Assembly (NCBI GenBank): GCA_002154655.1
Contig: NGUZ01000002.1
Span: 62,001 to 126,000 of the forward strand
DNA: 64,000 nt
Source of the DNA: Corynebacterium kefirresidentii
GTDB lineage: Bacteria; Actinomycetota; Actinomycetes; Mycobacteriales; Mycobacteriaceae
Direction: 5' to 3'
Below the pieces are notes generated by a model. The model searched no databases and was not told where the DNA came from. It saw only the letters and a program-made list of their open reading frames with translations. Of this stretch, positions 48,467 through 56,275 are shown piece by piece; positions within the stretch are counted from its first letter, which is position 1; each line of letters begins with the position of its first letter. The translations under genes and the position numbers were made by a program.

Positions 48467-49498
48467 ATGCACATACCGCGAGTGCTCAAGGCCGGGGCAG
48501 CCCTAACCGGGATTGCCGCGGCCGCAGGCGCGGTGGCGTATGCGCTAAGCCGCCGGCCGTACCTACGCGAGGTGGCACCGGGGTTGCGCAGCCCGGTTTT
48601 ATATCTGCCGATGCATGTGCTTCCCGACGCCACCTTTGCCCGCGCCAGCCGCTTCTTCGCCACCATCGACTTTTCTCGGCCGATCCGGCATGCGGTGGAC
48701 ATTACGGAATTTTCCGCCTCCTTCGATGGCCACGCTTTTAGCGCCCGCGTACTTACCCCACGCGGCGCTACCGCAGGGGCAGCCGCATCCGGGCCGCGCC
48801 CCGTGGTGGTGTGGACGCACGGCGGCGGCCATCTCATCGGTGGGCCTGCTATGTATGACCCGCAGAATGCTCGTATGGCGGCCGAGCTGGGCGCCATCGT
48901 GGTAGCCCCGCGCTACCACAAGTCCACCGAGGAGCCATTCCCAGCCGACCTCGATGAGTGCTATGCCGCGCTGCGGTGGGTGCAAGAACACGCCGATAAG
49001 CTGGGCGGGGATACCTCGCGCATCGCTGTCGCCGGCGATAGCGCAGGCGGCGGCCTCGCGGCAGGCCTGGTCCAGCGCGCCTTCGACGAGGGCCACCCGG
49101 TCCGCGCCCTCGGCTTGGTCTATCCCATGCTCGATCACCGCACCACGGATAAAACCGGTGCGGTGGGCCAGTTCATTTGGACGGCCGGTTCGAACCGCGG
49201 CGCGTGGTCCATGTACCTGGGAAACGATCACCTGGATGTTGACCTGCCGCGCTATGCTTCGCCGGCCACGCGAGCCGATCTCTCCGGCCTGCCGCCGACC
49301 TGGATCGGAGTCGGTGGCATTGATCTTTTCTGCGATGAATCCGTCGCTTTTGCTCGAGCCCTCGACGCAGCCGGCGTGGAAACCACCCTCGATGTATGGG
49401 CCGGTGCCTACCACGGGTTTGACCAGATTAAACCCAAGGCTCCGCAATCGCGTGAGCTTATCGACGCCCTCATTGACCACCTCCGCCGCCACCTTTAA
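48467..49498 (+). CDS. Alpha/beta hydrolase, hormone-sensitive lipase type
   Basis: 343-aa esterase or lipase. The oxyanion motif is HGGG (VVVWTHGGGHLIGGP, about residue 123), the nucleophile is in VAGDSAGGGLAAG, and the acid and His are near GGIDLFCDESVAFAR and AGAYHGFDQ. The N-terminal hydrophobic stretch (AALTGIAAAAGAVAYAL) could anchor it in the membrane. It is adjacent to the DJ-1-type gene without a gap, so the two are probably cotranscribed. Substrate unknown. Confidence 0.88.
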   Translation: MHIPRVLKAGAALTGIAAAAGAVAYALSRRPYLREVAPGLRSPVLYLPMHVLPDATFARASRFFATIDFSRPIRHAVDITEFSASFDGHAFSARVLTPRGATAGAAASGPRPVVVWTHGGGHLIGGPAMYDPQNARMAAELGAIVVAPRYHKSTEEPFPADLDECYAALRWVQEHADKLGGDTSRIAVAGDSAGGGLAAGLVQRAFDEGHPVRALGLVYPMLDHRTTDKTGAVGQFIWTAGSNRGAWSMYLGNDHLDVDLPRYASPATRADLSGLPPTWIGVGGIDLFCDESVAFARALDAAGVETTLDVWAGAYHGFDQIKPKAPQSRELIDALIDHLRRHL

Positions 49499-49524
49499 AG
49501 TCACGGACTAAGGGAGGTCAAGCG

Positions 49525-49725
49525 ATGAACTACAACACGCACGTATCGTGGGTCGTATTCTTTGTCAGCGCTATTGTGCTAGGCCTGACACTGGGCGGGG
49601 TCTTTGGAATAGGGACTCTAGGCCGCTCCATTGTCGGACTCGGCTTGTTTATCGTATGGCTGCTTTTCGATAAATACATGCGCGACCGGAGCCGACGCCA
49701 AGAAAAAGAAGAACGGGGCCACTAA
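49525..49725 (+). CDS. Small two-helix membrane protein
   Basis: 66-aa protein with two hydrophobic helices at about residues 8-28 and 33-50 and a basic tail (KYMRDRSRRQEKEERGH). An AAGGGAGGTCA ribosome site precedes the ATG. It lies at the end of the hydrolase run and before a hairpin. Function unknown. Confidence 0.72.
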   Translation: MNYNTHVSWVVFFVSAIVLGLTLGGVFGIGTLGRSIVGLGLFIVWLLFDKYMRDRSRRQEKEERGH

Positions 49726-49732
49726 ACGCAGA

Positions 49733-49783
49733 AAGCCGCCCCCTTCTCCTCCCACCTGCTGTGCGGTGGGGAAGAAGCAAGGC
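49733..49783. terminator. Imperfect hairpin between convergent genes
   Basis: GCCGCC...GGCGGC flank a second stem CCTTCTCCTCCCACC/GGTGGGGAAGAAG with bulges. It probably ends transcription of the small membrane protein gene, the opposite gene, or both. Confidence 0.5.
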
Positions 49784-49801
49784 GGCACAGAACGTGCGGG
49801 T

Positions 49802-51040
49802 TTAGAACTTGGAGAAGCGCTTGATGAGCATGTCTTCCAAGCCCTTCCACGACTCGGCGTGCTCGGTATAAGGCTTGGAGGGGACATAGCCGGCGTGTTC
49901 GGTAGAGCCGAGCATGTAGCCCAAGTAGTCCTGCAGGCGGGGGTTGGCCAGCATATAGGAGTTAATGGAATCGTCGCCCGCCCAGTCGGCGGCATCGGCG
50001 CATACTTCGTAGCAACGCGCCATCTGATCAGAATCGACGGCCTCTGGGCCCTTTTCGATATCGCGCACAATGCCATTGAAAGAGTACTGGTTATCCGGGT
50101 GGACCTGTACCTCCAATTCGCCGGCGTTGGCAGCGGAGACAACCTCTTCCCAGGTGGATACGCGGGCTAGGTCGTGGTCATCGTTGTCCATGATCCAGCG
50201 CACCAAGGTCTTCGGGGAGTCGAAGGTGAAGATCTCGCCCCACTTGCCCAAGAAAATGGGCTTGCCGTCCAGGTAGGTGCGCAGGGTGTAGACGGACTTG
50301 GACTGCGCGGTGATCTTGATGGGATCGATGCCGGCGGCGGCCCATGGGGAGTTGTCGTACGGGTCGGCTGCCTCGGCGGCGGCTTTGCGCTTTTCTTCGG
50401 CTTCCTTGGCCGCTGCTGCGGAGGCGGCGGTAGCAGAAGAGATGCGCTCCTTGGCATCGGAAACCTTGGCCGCGTCAAAGTCATCGGTGGAGACCACGCG
50501 AACGTGCTGATCCAGATCCTCGATGACTCCCTTCCAATTGCCGGCGATGACGTGGCCCACGCCGGACCACTCGCTCATGCCCTGCTCGCCGGAGTAGTGG
50601 TCGGCGCCGCGGGAGACATTGCGCAGGATGGAGTGGGAAGCGAAGAAGATGGTGGTGTGTTCTGCACCGGCGACGTCAGCAAGCGCGGAGGCAATCTCCA
50701 GGTTGCGGGCCACGGTGGAGACGTTCTGGTGGCTCGGGCGACCAGCTAGCGCCACCGGCATGCCGATGAGGTCATACTCATCGCGCTCGGCTGGGGTAAC
50801 GCGGTCCGCATCGCGGCCGGCAAACTGGTCCCACTGCGGGTGGTCCAGCAAATCGTGTTTGGTGCCAGACTCTACGAAGCACAGCAGCTCGGCCGGCGAG
50901 TTAAAGGCTAAGACAGCCTCATCATCGCCCAGAAAGGCCTGCCACTCGGAGCCATTTTGGCGCCACTTGGGTGCCCAGAGGGTATAAAAATCGCCCTCGG
51001 TCAGCGAGAGCTTTACAGGTACAATTGCGCGGGTGCTCAT
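49802..51040 (-). CDS. Conserved actinobacterial protein (Rv3311-like)
   Basis: 412-aa soluble protein with no named domain. It has two similar halves: FYTLWAPKWRQNGSEWQAFL with AFNSPAELLCFVES, and YTLRTYLDGKPIFLGKWGEI with TFDSPKTLVRWIMD. This suggests an internal duplication. A charged Ala/Glu/Lys-rich linker (about residues 205-240) separates them. As recalled it resembles M. tuberculosis Rv3311, which is also near upp. Function unknown. Confidence 0.8.
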   Translation of the reverse strand: MSTRAIVPVKLSLTEGDFYTLWAPKWRQNGSEWQAFLGDDEAVLAFNSPAELLCFVESGTKHDLLDHPQWDQFAGRDADRVTPAERDEYDLIGMPVALAGRPSHQNVSTVARNLEIASALADVAGAEHTTIFFASHSILRNVSRGADHYSGEQGMSEWSGVGHVIAGNWKGVIEDLDQHVRVVSTDDFDAAKVSDAKERISSATAASAAAAKEAEEKRKAAAEAADPYDNSPWAAAGIDPIKITAQSKSVYTLRTYLDGKPIFLGKWGEIFTFDSPKTLVRWIMDNDDHDLARVSTWEEVVSAANAGELEVQVHPDNQYSFNGIVRDIEKGPEAVDSDQMARCYEVCADAADWAGDDSINSYMLANPRLQDYLGYMLGSTEHAGYVPSKPYTEHAESWKGLEDMLIKRFSKF

Positions 51041-51091
51041 GGCGTTTTAGTCTACCCAACGCCTCAAGTACCGCGCGAGAGCGCATCGGCC

Positions 51092-52030
51092 TTAGGCCGT
51101 GGGGCGCCAAAATCCTTTGAATTGCATGCCCATATTTGAAGTGCGCAGCGGGTTGGTTTGCACCGGATCTCCAGCCTCCACGATTTCGCCATTGCCGGAA
51201 TACATTGCCACGTGCCCATCCCAGACCACCAGGTCACCGGGCTGCAATTGATCCGCGCTGACCTGCTGACCAATGGCTTGCTGGTCCGCAGTGCGCGGTA
51301 GCTCCACCCCGGCCTGGGAGTAGGCCCATTGGGTAAGCCCCGAACAATCAAAGCCGCCGTTTCCGGTACCTCCCCATACATAGGGCTGGCCCACTTGGCT
51401 CTTCGCGGCGGCGACGGCAGCTTGTCCCGCGGCAGAACCACCTTCGGCCGCGGGCTCTGGTGCGGGCGAAGGAGAGGGAACCTCGTGTGCCGTAGCGTCG
51501 GCTCCAGCGCCTGCCGCAGGTTGCTCCGGAAGGGTAGTGGGATGTGGGGAGCTGGTGGGGTGCGCGGGGGCGTCGGCAAGCGCGGAGCGTACTGGCCGCT
51601 GCGCCACCGGTTGTAAAGATTGAGCGGCCGCGCTGAGATCACCCATCAAGCGCTGCACGCGAGCAGTGGCCATGCCCAGGTGCTGGGAGATAAGCGCGCG
51701 CAGCTTGGCCATGGCGGCGGCACGCGTGGACGGATCCAGCGAAAGGAGACCCAGCGCGGTGGGAAGTCCCTGGCGCAGCAATTGTGTCGCGATGCCCACC
51801 AGATCCCGGATGGTGCCTGTCACTAAAGTGCGGGCCTGGCTGAGCGCGGCAGAGATGGTTGCATTATCGAGATCGATATTTTTCGCCGATTCAAGTAGGG
51901 GAGCGGGGTTGCCATGGGCGATGGCGGCCAAAGGCTCGGCGGCGGAGAGATCCGGCACGCGGGGAAGCTCAACCTCCGGAAGCTGCGCCGGTTGCATGGT
52001 GGCAATCTGCTTGAGCGCGGTATCGAGCAT
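51092..52030 (-). CDS. NlpC/P60 cell-wall peptidase without signal peptide
   Basis: 312-aa protein. The first 175 residues are alpha-helical (AALSQARTLVTGTIRDLVGI and MAKLRALISQHLGMATARVQ). A Pro/Ala linker and a C-terminal NlpC/P60 domain follow. The catalytic Cys is in GGFDCSGLTQWAYSQAG, the His in WDGHVAMYSGN, with PGDLVVWDG between. The domain normally cuts D-Glu-DAP bonds in peptidoglycan, so it must act outside, yet no Sec signal is visible at MLDTALKQIATMQ. The upstream 92-aa gene ends exactly one base before this start (TAGATG). A type VII-like export route is a reasonable hypothesis. Confidence 0.88.
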   Translation of the reverse strand: MLDTALKQIATMQPAQLPEVELPRVPDLSAAEPLAAIAHGNPAPLLESAKNIDLDNATISAALSQARTLVTGTIRDLVGIATQLLRQGLPTALGLLSLDPSTRAAAMAKLRALISQHLGMATARVQRLMGDLSAAAQSLQPVAQRPVRSALADAPAHPTSSPHPTTLPEQPAAGAGADATAHEVPSPSPAPEPAAEGGSAAGQAAVAAAKSQVGQPYVWGGTGNGGFDCSGLTQWAYSQAGVELPRTADQQAIGQQVSADQLQPGDLVVWDGHVAMYSGNGEIVEAGDPVQTNPLRTSNMGMQFKGFWRPTA

Positions 52031-52309
52031 CTACATCGCCGCCCCAAGGTGCTGGCCTAGCGAGGCATCGGTGTCTTCTGCCTCGCGCGACATCTGGAAA
52101 CCGGAGTGGGCAACCTGTCCCATATCGTTGCGCAGCACGCTCATGCGCGCGCCCACATTATCGAGCGCGGCATGCACCGCCTCATTGAAAGCGGTGAATG
52201 CGGAATCTTCAGGCAAAACGGGGTGGGGCGGATTCTCCCCTTGGGACTGGGCGTGCAGGTCGCGGGCGAGGTGGCGGGCATAGTCAGTATCGATCGTGAA
52301 AGGTCTCAT
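52031..52309 (-). CDS. Small helical protein, EspC/WXG100-like
   Basis: 92-aa acidic helical protein encoded directly before the NlpC/P60 gene (TAGATG). It looks like a helix-turn-helix hairpin: [16 protein letters not shown] and [16 protein letters not shown], then [18 protein letters not shown]. Size, composition and pairing resemble the ESX-associated EspC/WXG100 proteins of mycolata. The WXG is absent and the C-terminal YxxxD is degenerate. It may be a secreted partner or chaperone of the P60 protein. Assignment is tentative. Confidence 0.7.
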   Translation of the reverse strand: MRPFTIDTDYARHLARDLHAQSQGENPPHPVLPEDSAFTAFNEAVHAALDNVGARMSVLRNDMGQVAHSGFQMSREAEDTDASLGQHLGAAM

Positions 52310-52366
52310 GCCCTATTGGACTGCCCAATGGCCCATTTGGTTCCCAAAAAGTTTAAAGTGGTGGTC

Positions 52367-53002
52367 ATGGACATCCACGTAGTAGACCACCCGCTTGCCG
52401 CCTCCCGCCTTACCCTCATGCGCGATGCGCGCAGCGATAACTCCGCTTTTCGCGCCGCCCTGAAAGACTTGGGCGCCATGCTTGTCTATGAAGCATCCCG
52501 CGACCTTGCCGTGGAGAACTTCGACTGTGCCACCCCGGTTTCTACCGCACAGGGCACGCGCCTGCAGGACCCGCCCATTATCGTGCCAATTATCCGCGCC
52601 GGGCTGGGCATGGTGGACCCAGCCCTGTCCATGATTCCGGATGCACAAGTGGGCTTCATTGGCATGGCCCGCAATGAAGAGACCCACGAACCGGTGCCGT
52701 ACCTAGAGGCATTGCCGGAGGACCTGACTGGCCGCACGGTGTTCGTGGTGGATCCGATGCTGGCCACCGGTGGTTCCCTGCTGCACGCATTGCGCCTGCT
52801 TGCCGATCGTGGCGCCACCGATATCACCGCCATCTGCATGGTCTCGGCGCAGCCGGGTGTGGATGCGCTGGCTGAATCCGATCTGCCGGTGCGCCTAGTC
52901 ACCGCCGCTATCGATCCTTCGCTCAACGAGGATGCTTATATCGTGCCGGGCTTGGGCGATGCCGGTGACCGCCTCTACGGTCCGCGCAATATCGACCTTT
53001 AA
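52367..53002 (+). CDS. upp: Uracil phosphoribosyltransferase
   Basis: 211-aa enzyme of pyrimidine salvage that makes UMP from uracil and PRPP. The PRPP motif is [18 protein letters not shown]. Other conserved segments are [20 protein letters not shown] and, near the end, [16 protein letters not shown]. The start is at [11 protein letters not shown]; an upstream extension overlaps the opposite gene. A hairpin that includes the next gene's ribosome site follows the stop by 7 bp. Confidence 0.97.
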   Translation: MDIHVVDHPLAASRLTLMRDARSDNSAFRAALKDLGAMLVYEASRDLAVENFDCATPVSTAQGTRLQDPPIIVPIIRAGLGMVDPALSMIPDAQVGFIGMARNEETHEPVPYLEALPEDLTGRTVFVVDPMLATGGSLLHALRLLADRGATDITAICMVSAQPGVDALAESDLPVRLVTAAIDPSLNEDAYIVPGLGDAGDRLYGPRNIDL

Positions 53003-53009
53003 GGTAATC

Positions 53010-53048
53010 TTCTCCCTGGAAAGGCGACCGCACTTTCCAGGGGGAGAA
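53010..53048 (+). promoter_or_regulatory. Hairpin covering the ribosome site of the next gene
   Basis: TTCTCCCTGGAAAG pairs with CTTTCCAGGGGGAGAA (14 bp, two bulged G) around a 9-base loop. The 3' arm contains the GGGGGAG ribosome site of the XRE gene starting at 53050. It could terminate upp, or restrict translation of the regulator. Confidence 0.65.
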
Positions 53049-53049
53049 T

Positions 53050-53424
53050 ATGAGTTTCATTCATCTAATGTGGTCGAGTTACGGTCACGGATTTTCGCAA
53101 CAATTGCGGCGGGTGCGAAAGCGTCGGGGAATTTCGCAGCAGGCGCTGGCGGAGATTTCTGGGGTCTCTCGCAGCCAAATTTCCAATCTGGAGCGCAACG
53201 AGAATGGTGTGCACGCCATGGCCGATCCGCAGCTGTCTACGGTATATAAGCTGGCCTTGGCCCTAGAAATCCCACCGGCGGTGCTGCTGCCGGCCGGCGG
53301 GGACGTGGTCGAAGGGCATTTGACCGATTCCGCGGTGGCCGCCGCCGAGGACGTCGCGCCCTTCCCACAAGGCTATGTGGATCGGCGTCGGTTTGCCGCC
53401 ACGTGGAATGGCGCCTTGAGCTAG
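53050..53424 (+). CDS. Small XRE-family regulator
   Basis: 124-aa protein. The HTH is at about residues 15-70: QQLRRVRKRRGISQQALAEI, then SGVSRSQISNLERNENGV and STVYKLALALEIPPAVLLPA. The C-terminal 40 residues are less ordered and end FAATWNGALS. It follows upp directly, as does the equivalent gene in C. glutamicum as recalled. Its ribosome site is buried in a stem-loop, so expression may be limited on transcripts that read through from upp. Target unknown. Confidence 0.85.
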   Translation: MSFIHLMWSSYGHGFSQQLRRVRKRRGISQQALAEISGVSRSQISNLERNENGVHAMADPQLSTVYKLALALEIPPAVLLPAGGDVVEGHLTDSAVAAAEDVAPFPQGYVDRRRFAATWNGALS

Positions 53425-53517
53425 AGCACCCCGCATCACCACCTGAGTTACTGAACCGCATGGTCTAGTTGTAGACTTTGCACCCAGACGTATTTCAACG
53501 ACAGGGAAGGCACGCGG

Positions 53518-54708
53518 ATGATCTCGGAATTCATCAACGAGTGGTTCAATGCCCACCGTGCGGAGGTCATCGCGTGGCGGCGCCATATTCACCGCCACCC
53601 GGAAACCGCGAACCAAGAGGTAGAAACCACCAACTTCCTCGCTTCTATCCTGCAGGACTACGGTCTGGAGCCACAGCGCTTCCCCCAGACCGGCCTCATG
53701 GTAGACATCGGCCCCGATACGGAACTAGGCCGCTTAGCTTTCCGTGCGGATATTGATGCCCTGCCAGTTACCGAGGTCACCGGCCTGGAATATACCTCTG
53801 AGGTGCCCGGCAAGATGCATGCTTGCGGCCACGATGTACACACCACCGTGGCGCTCGGCCTAGCCTGCGCGTTGGCGGATTTTCAGCGCGTCCACGACCT
53901 GCCGCTGGGTATTCGAGTCATCTTCCAACCCGCCGAAGAAGTATGGGTCGGCGGTGCGACCGACGTTATTGAATGGGGTGCGTTGGAAGGCGTGCATTCC
54001 ATTTTTGCCATCCACGCCGAGCCCAAGCTGCGCGTAGGCCGAATTGGCATTCGCGCCGGGGCGATAACCTCCGCTACTGACGTCGTGGAGCTTAATATCA
54101 AGGGCCCGGGCGGTCATACCTCCCGTCCGCACCTGTCCGCCGACGTCGTCTATGCTCTAGGCAAGGTCATCACCGAACTGCCCGCGCTGCTCTCGCGCCG
54201 CGTTGACCCGCGCACCGGCACCGTTTTGGTCTTTGGCCAGGTCAATTCCGGCTACGCACCCAACGCTATTCCGGAGACGGGCAGTTTGACCGGCACCATG
54301 CGCACGGCCGATATTGGCATCTGGCGCGATATGCAAAGCCTCTTTACCGAACTGGTGGATCAAATCCTCGCGCCGGTAGGCGTAGAACATGAGCTGACCT
54401 ATAACCGCGGCGTACCGCCGGTGCTTAACGACGACGTCGCAACCGCCCTGCTTGCCTCCGCGGCCCAATCCATCGACCCGCAGGCCGTGGTCCAAGCCCC
54501 GCAGTCCTCCGGTGGCGAAGACTTTTCCTGGTACCTGGAAAAGGTCCCCGGTTCCATGGCGCGGCTGGGCTGCTGGTCCGGCGAAGGCGAGCAGCATGAT
54601 CTGCACATGGGCGATCTTATCGTGGACGAGCGGGCCATCGGTGTGGGCATTAAACTCTTCGGCGCCGTGGTTGAGCAGTTCATAGGGGAGAATGCGGAGA
54701 CAGACTAA
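53518..54708 (+). CDS. M20-family amidohydrolase
   Basis: 396-aa metal-dependent hydrolase. Metal ligands and the active site are in KMHACGHDVHTTVALG, IFQPAEEVWVGG, AIHAEPKLRVG and, near the end, QSSGGEDFSWYLEKVPG. The dimerisation (lid) domain is at about residues 185-300. It resembles N-acyl-amino-acid or hippurate hydrolases (AmiA/HipO type). The ATG MISEFINEWFNAHR follows GGGAAGGCA. Neighbouring genes are not a clear guide to its substrate. Confidence 0.9.
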   Translation: MISEFINEWFNAHRAEVIAWRRHIHRHPETANQEVETTNFLASILQDYGLEPQRFPQTGLMVDIGPDTELGRLAFRADIDALPVTEVTGLEYTSEVPGKMHACGHDVHTTVALGLACALADFQRVHDLPLGIRVIFQPAEEVWVGGATDVIEWGALEGVHSIFAIHAEPKLRVGRIGIRAGAITSATDVVELNIKGPGGHTSRPHLSADVVYALGKVITELPALLSRRVDPRTGTVLVFGQVNSGYAPNAIPETGSLTGTMRTADIGIWRDMQSLFTELVDQILAPVGVEHELTYNRGVPPVLNDDVATALLASAAQSIDPQAVVQAPQSSGGEDFSWYLEKVPGSMARLGCWSGEGEQHDLHMGDLIVDERAIGVGIKLFGAVVEQFIGENAETD

Positions 54709-54778
54709 CGCGCTTTAAGGTCCCACACGTTAGACTCGTAAGCGACTTTTAAAGTGGAGCCGATAAAGGAGCAAGTGC

Positions 54779-56206
54779 GTGTTGAACCAGACCAAGCGAA
54801 TCGTCATCATCGGCGGCGGCCCAGCCGGCTATGAGGCTGCGTTGGCAGGTGCGAAATATGGTGCAGAAATCACCATTATTGAAGACCAAGGCATGGGCGG
54901 CAACAGCGTTATCTTGGATTGCGTTCCTTCCAAGTCCTTCATCGCCGGCGCCAATATTAAGACCGACCTGCGCCGCGCCGAGGATATGGAACTTAACCAG
55001 GGCATTGGCCAGGCCCACCTTTCCTTGACCGCACTGAATAAGCGCGTGCAGGATCTGGCAAGCAAGCAGTCCTCCGATATCCGCGCCACCGTGGAGTCCC
55101 TGGGCGCACGCGTTATCGATGGCCGCGGCTATTTCCCAGAGGATCAGGAAGCCGATGCCTTCGGTGGTCACAAGGTCACCGCCGTCTTTAACGAGGATGG
55201 CCACGAAGAAACCATCAACGCAGATCTCGTCTTGGTAGCTACCGGCGCCACCCCTCGTATTCTCCCTGGCGCTCAGCCGGATGGTGAGCGCATCCTTACC
55301 TGGCAGCAGGTCTATAACCTTACCGAGTTGCCGGAGCACCTCATCGTTGTCGGTTCTGGCGTCACCGGTGCCGAGTTCGTCTCTGCCTTTGCGGAGCTCG
55401 GCGTTAAGGTCACCATGGTTGCCTCTCGTGACCGCATTTTGCCGCATGACGACGCCGATGCGGCCGACGTCCTCGAGACCGTGCTTAGCGAGCGCGGCGT
55501 TGAGCTGGAAAAGAATTGCCGCGTGGAAACCGTTAACCGCACCGAGGACGGCAATGTGCTGGTGACCACTCAAGACGGCCGCGAAATTACCGGTTCCCAT
55601 GTCATCATGTCTATCGGCTCCATCCCGAATACCAAGGACTTGAAGCTGGAGAACGTTGGCGTGGAAACCGCCAAGTCTGGCCACATTCAGGTTGACCGCG
55701 TCTCCCGCACTAATATCGCGGGCATCTACGCCGCTGGCGATTGCTCTGACCTCTTCCCGTTGGCTTCCGTTGCTGCAATGCAGGGCCGCGTAGCCATGTA
55801 TCACGCCCTCGGTGAGGGTGTGTCCCCTCTGCGCCTAAAGACCGTGGCTAACGCCGTCTTTACCCGCCCAGAGATTGCCGCTGTAGGCTTCACCCAAGCA
55901 GAAATCGAGGCCGGTGAAGTCGCCGCCCGCACCATCACCATGCCGCTAAAGACCAACCCGCGCGCCAAGATGCGCTCGCTCCAGCACGGCTTTGTCAAGC
56001 TCTTCTGCCGCGCGACCTCCGGCCGCGTTATCGGTGGCGTCATCGTTGCGCCGACCGCCTCCGAGCTCATCCTGCCCATCGCCATGGCCGTGACCAACCA
56101 GCTCACCGTAAACCAGCTGGCCGATTCCTTCGCCGTTTACCCGTCTCTGTCTGGCACCATTACCGAGGCCGCGCGACGCCTCGTGGCTCACGACGATTTG
56201 GAGTAA
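54779..56206 (+). CDS. lpdA: NAD(P)H quinone reductase LpdA (lipoamide dehydrogenase-like)
   Basis: 475-aa flavoprotein with FAD site VIIGGGPAGYEAALAGAKYG, a central NAD site VVGSGVTGAEFVSAFAELG, and a C-terminal interface domain. The disulfide motif is incomplete: GGNSVILDCVPSK replaces GGTCLNVGCIPSK, so the first Cys is Ser. The C-terminal catalytic His-Glu pair is also missing (FAVYPSLSGTITE). It therefore cannot be a dihydrolipoamide dehydrogenase. It agrees with mycobacterial LpdA (Rv3303c), which as recalled reduces quinones. The GTG start follows AAGGAGCAA. A terminator follows. Confidence 0.9.
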   Translation: MLNQTKRIVIIGGGPAGYEAALAGAKYGAEITIIEDQGMGGNSVILDCVPSKSFIAGANIKTDLRRAEDMELNQGIGQAHLSLTALNKRVQDLASKQSSDIRATVESLGARVIDGRGYFPEDQEADAFGGHKVTAVFNEDGHEETINADLVLVATGATPRILPGAQPDGERILTWQQVYNLTELPEHLIVVGSGVTGAEFVSAFAELGVKVTMVASRDRILPHDDADAADVLETVLSERGVELEKNCRVETVNRTEDGNVLVTTQDGREITGSHVIMSIGSIPNTKDLKLENVGVETAKSGHIQVDRVSRTNIAGIYAAGDCSDLFPLASVAAMQGRVAMYHALGEGVSPLRLKTVANAVFTRPEIAAVGFTQAEIEAGEVAARTITMPLKTNPRAKMRSLQHGFVKLFCRATSGRVIGGVIVAPTASELILPIAMAVTNQLTVNQLADSFAVYPSLSGTITEAARRLVAHDDLE

Positions 56207-56226
56207 GCGACCTTTTCCTTTCTTTT

Positions 56227-56265
56227 GCGCCCGCCCTTGGTAACCAGCCTAGGGTGGGCGCTTTT
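56227..56265. terminator. Terminator between lpdA and prpR
   Basis: GCGCCCGCCC pairs with GGGTGGGCGC (one G-U) and is followed by TTTT on the plus strand. An A/T-rich tract on the other side allows bidirectional use. Confidence 0.75.
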
Positions 56266-56275
56266 GCATGCGTTG

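Noticed and set aside
54749..55804. 351-aa open frame opposite lpdA
   Set aside because: Antisense shadow; no conserved domain and no independent promoter.
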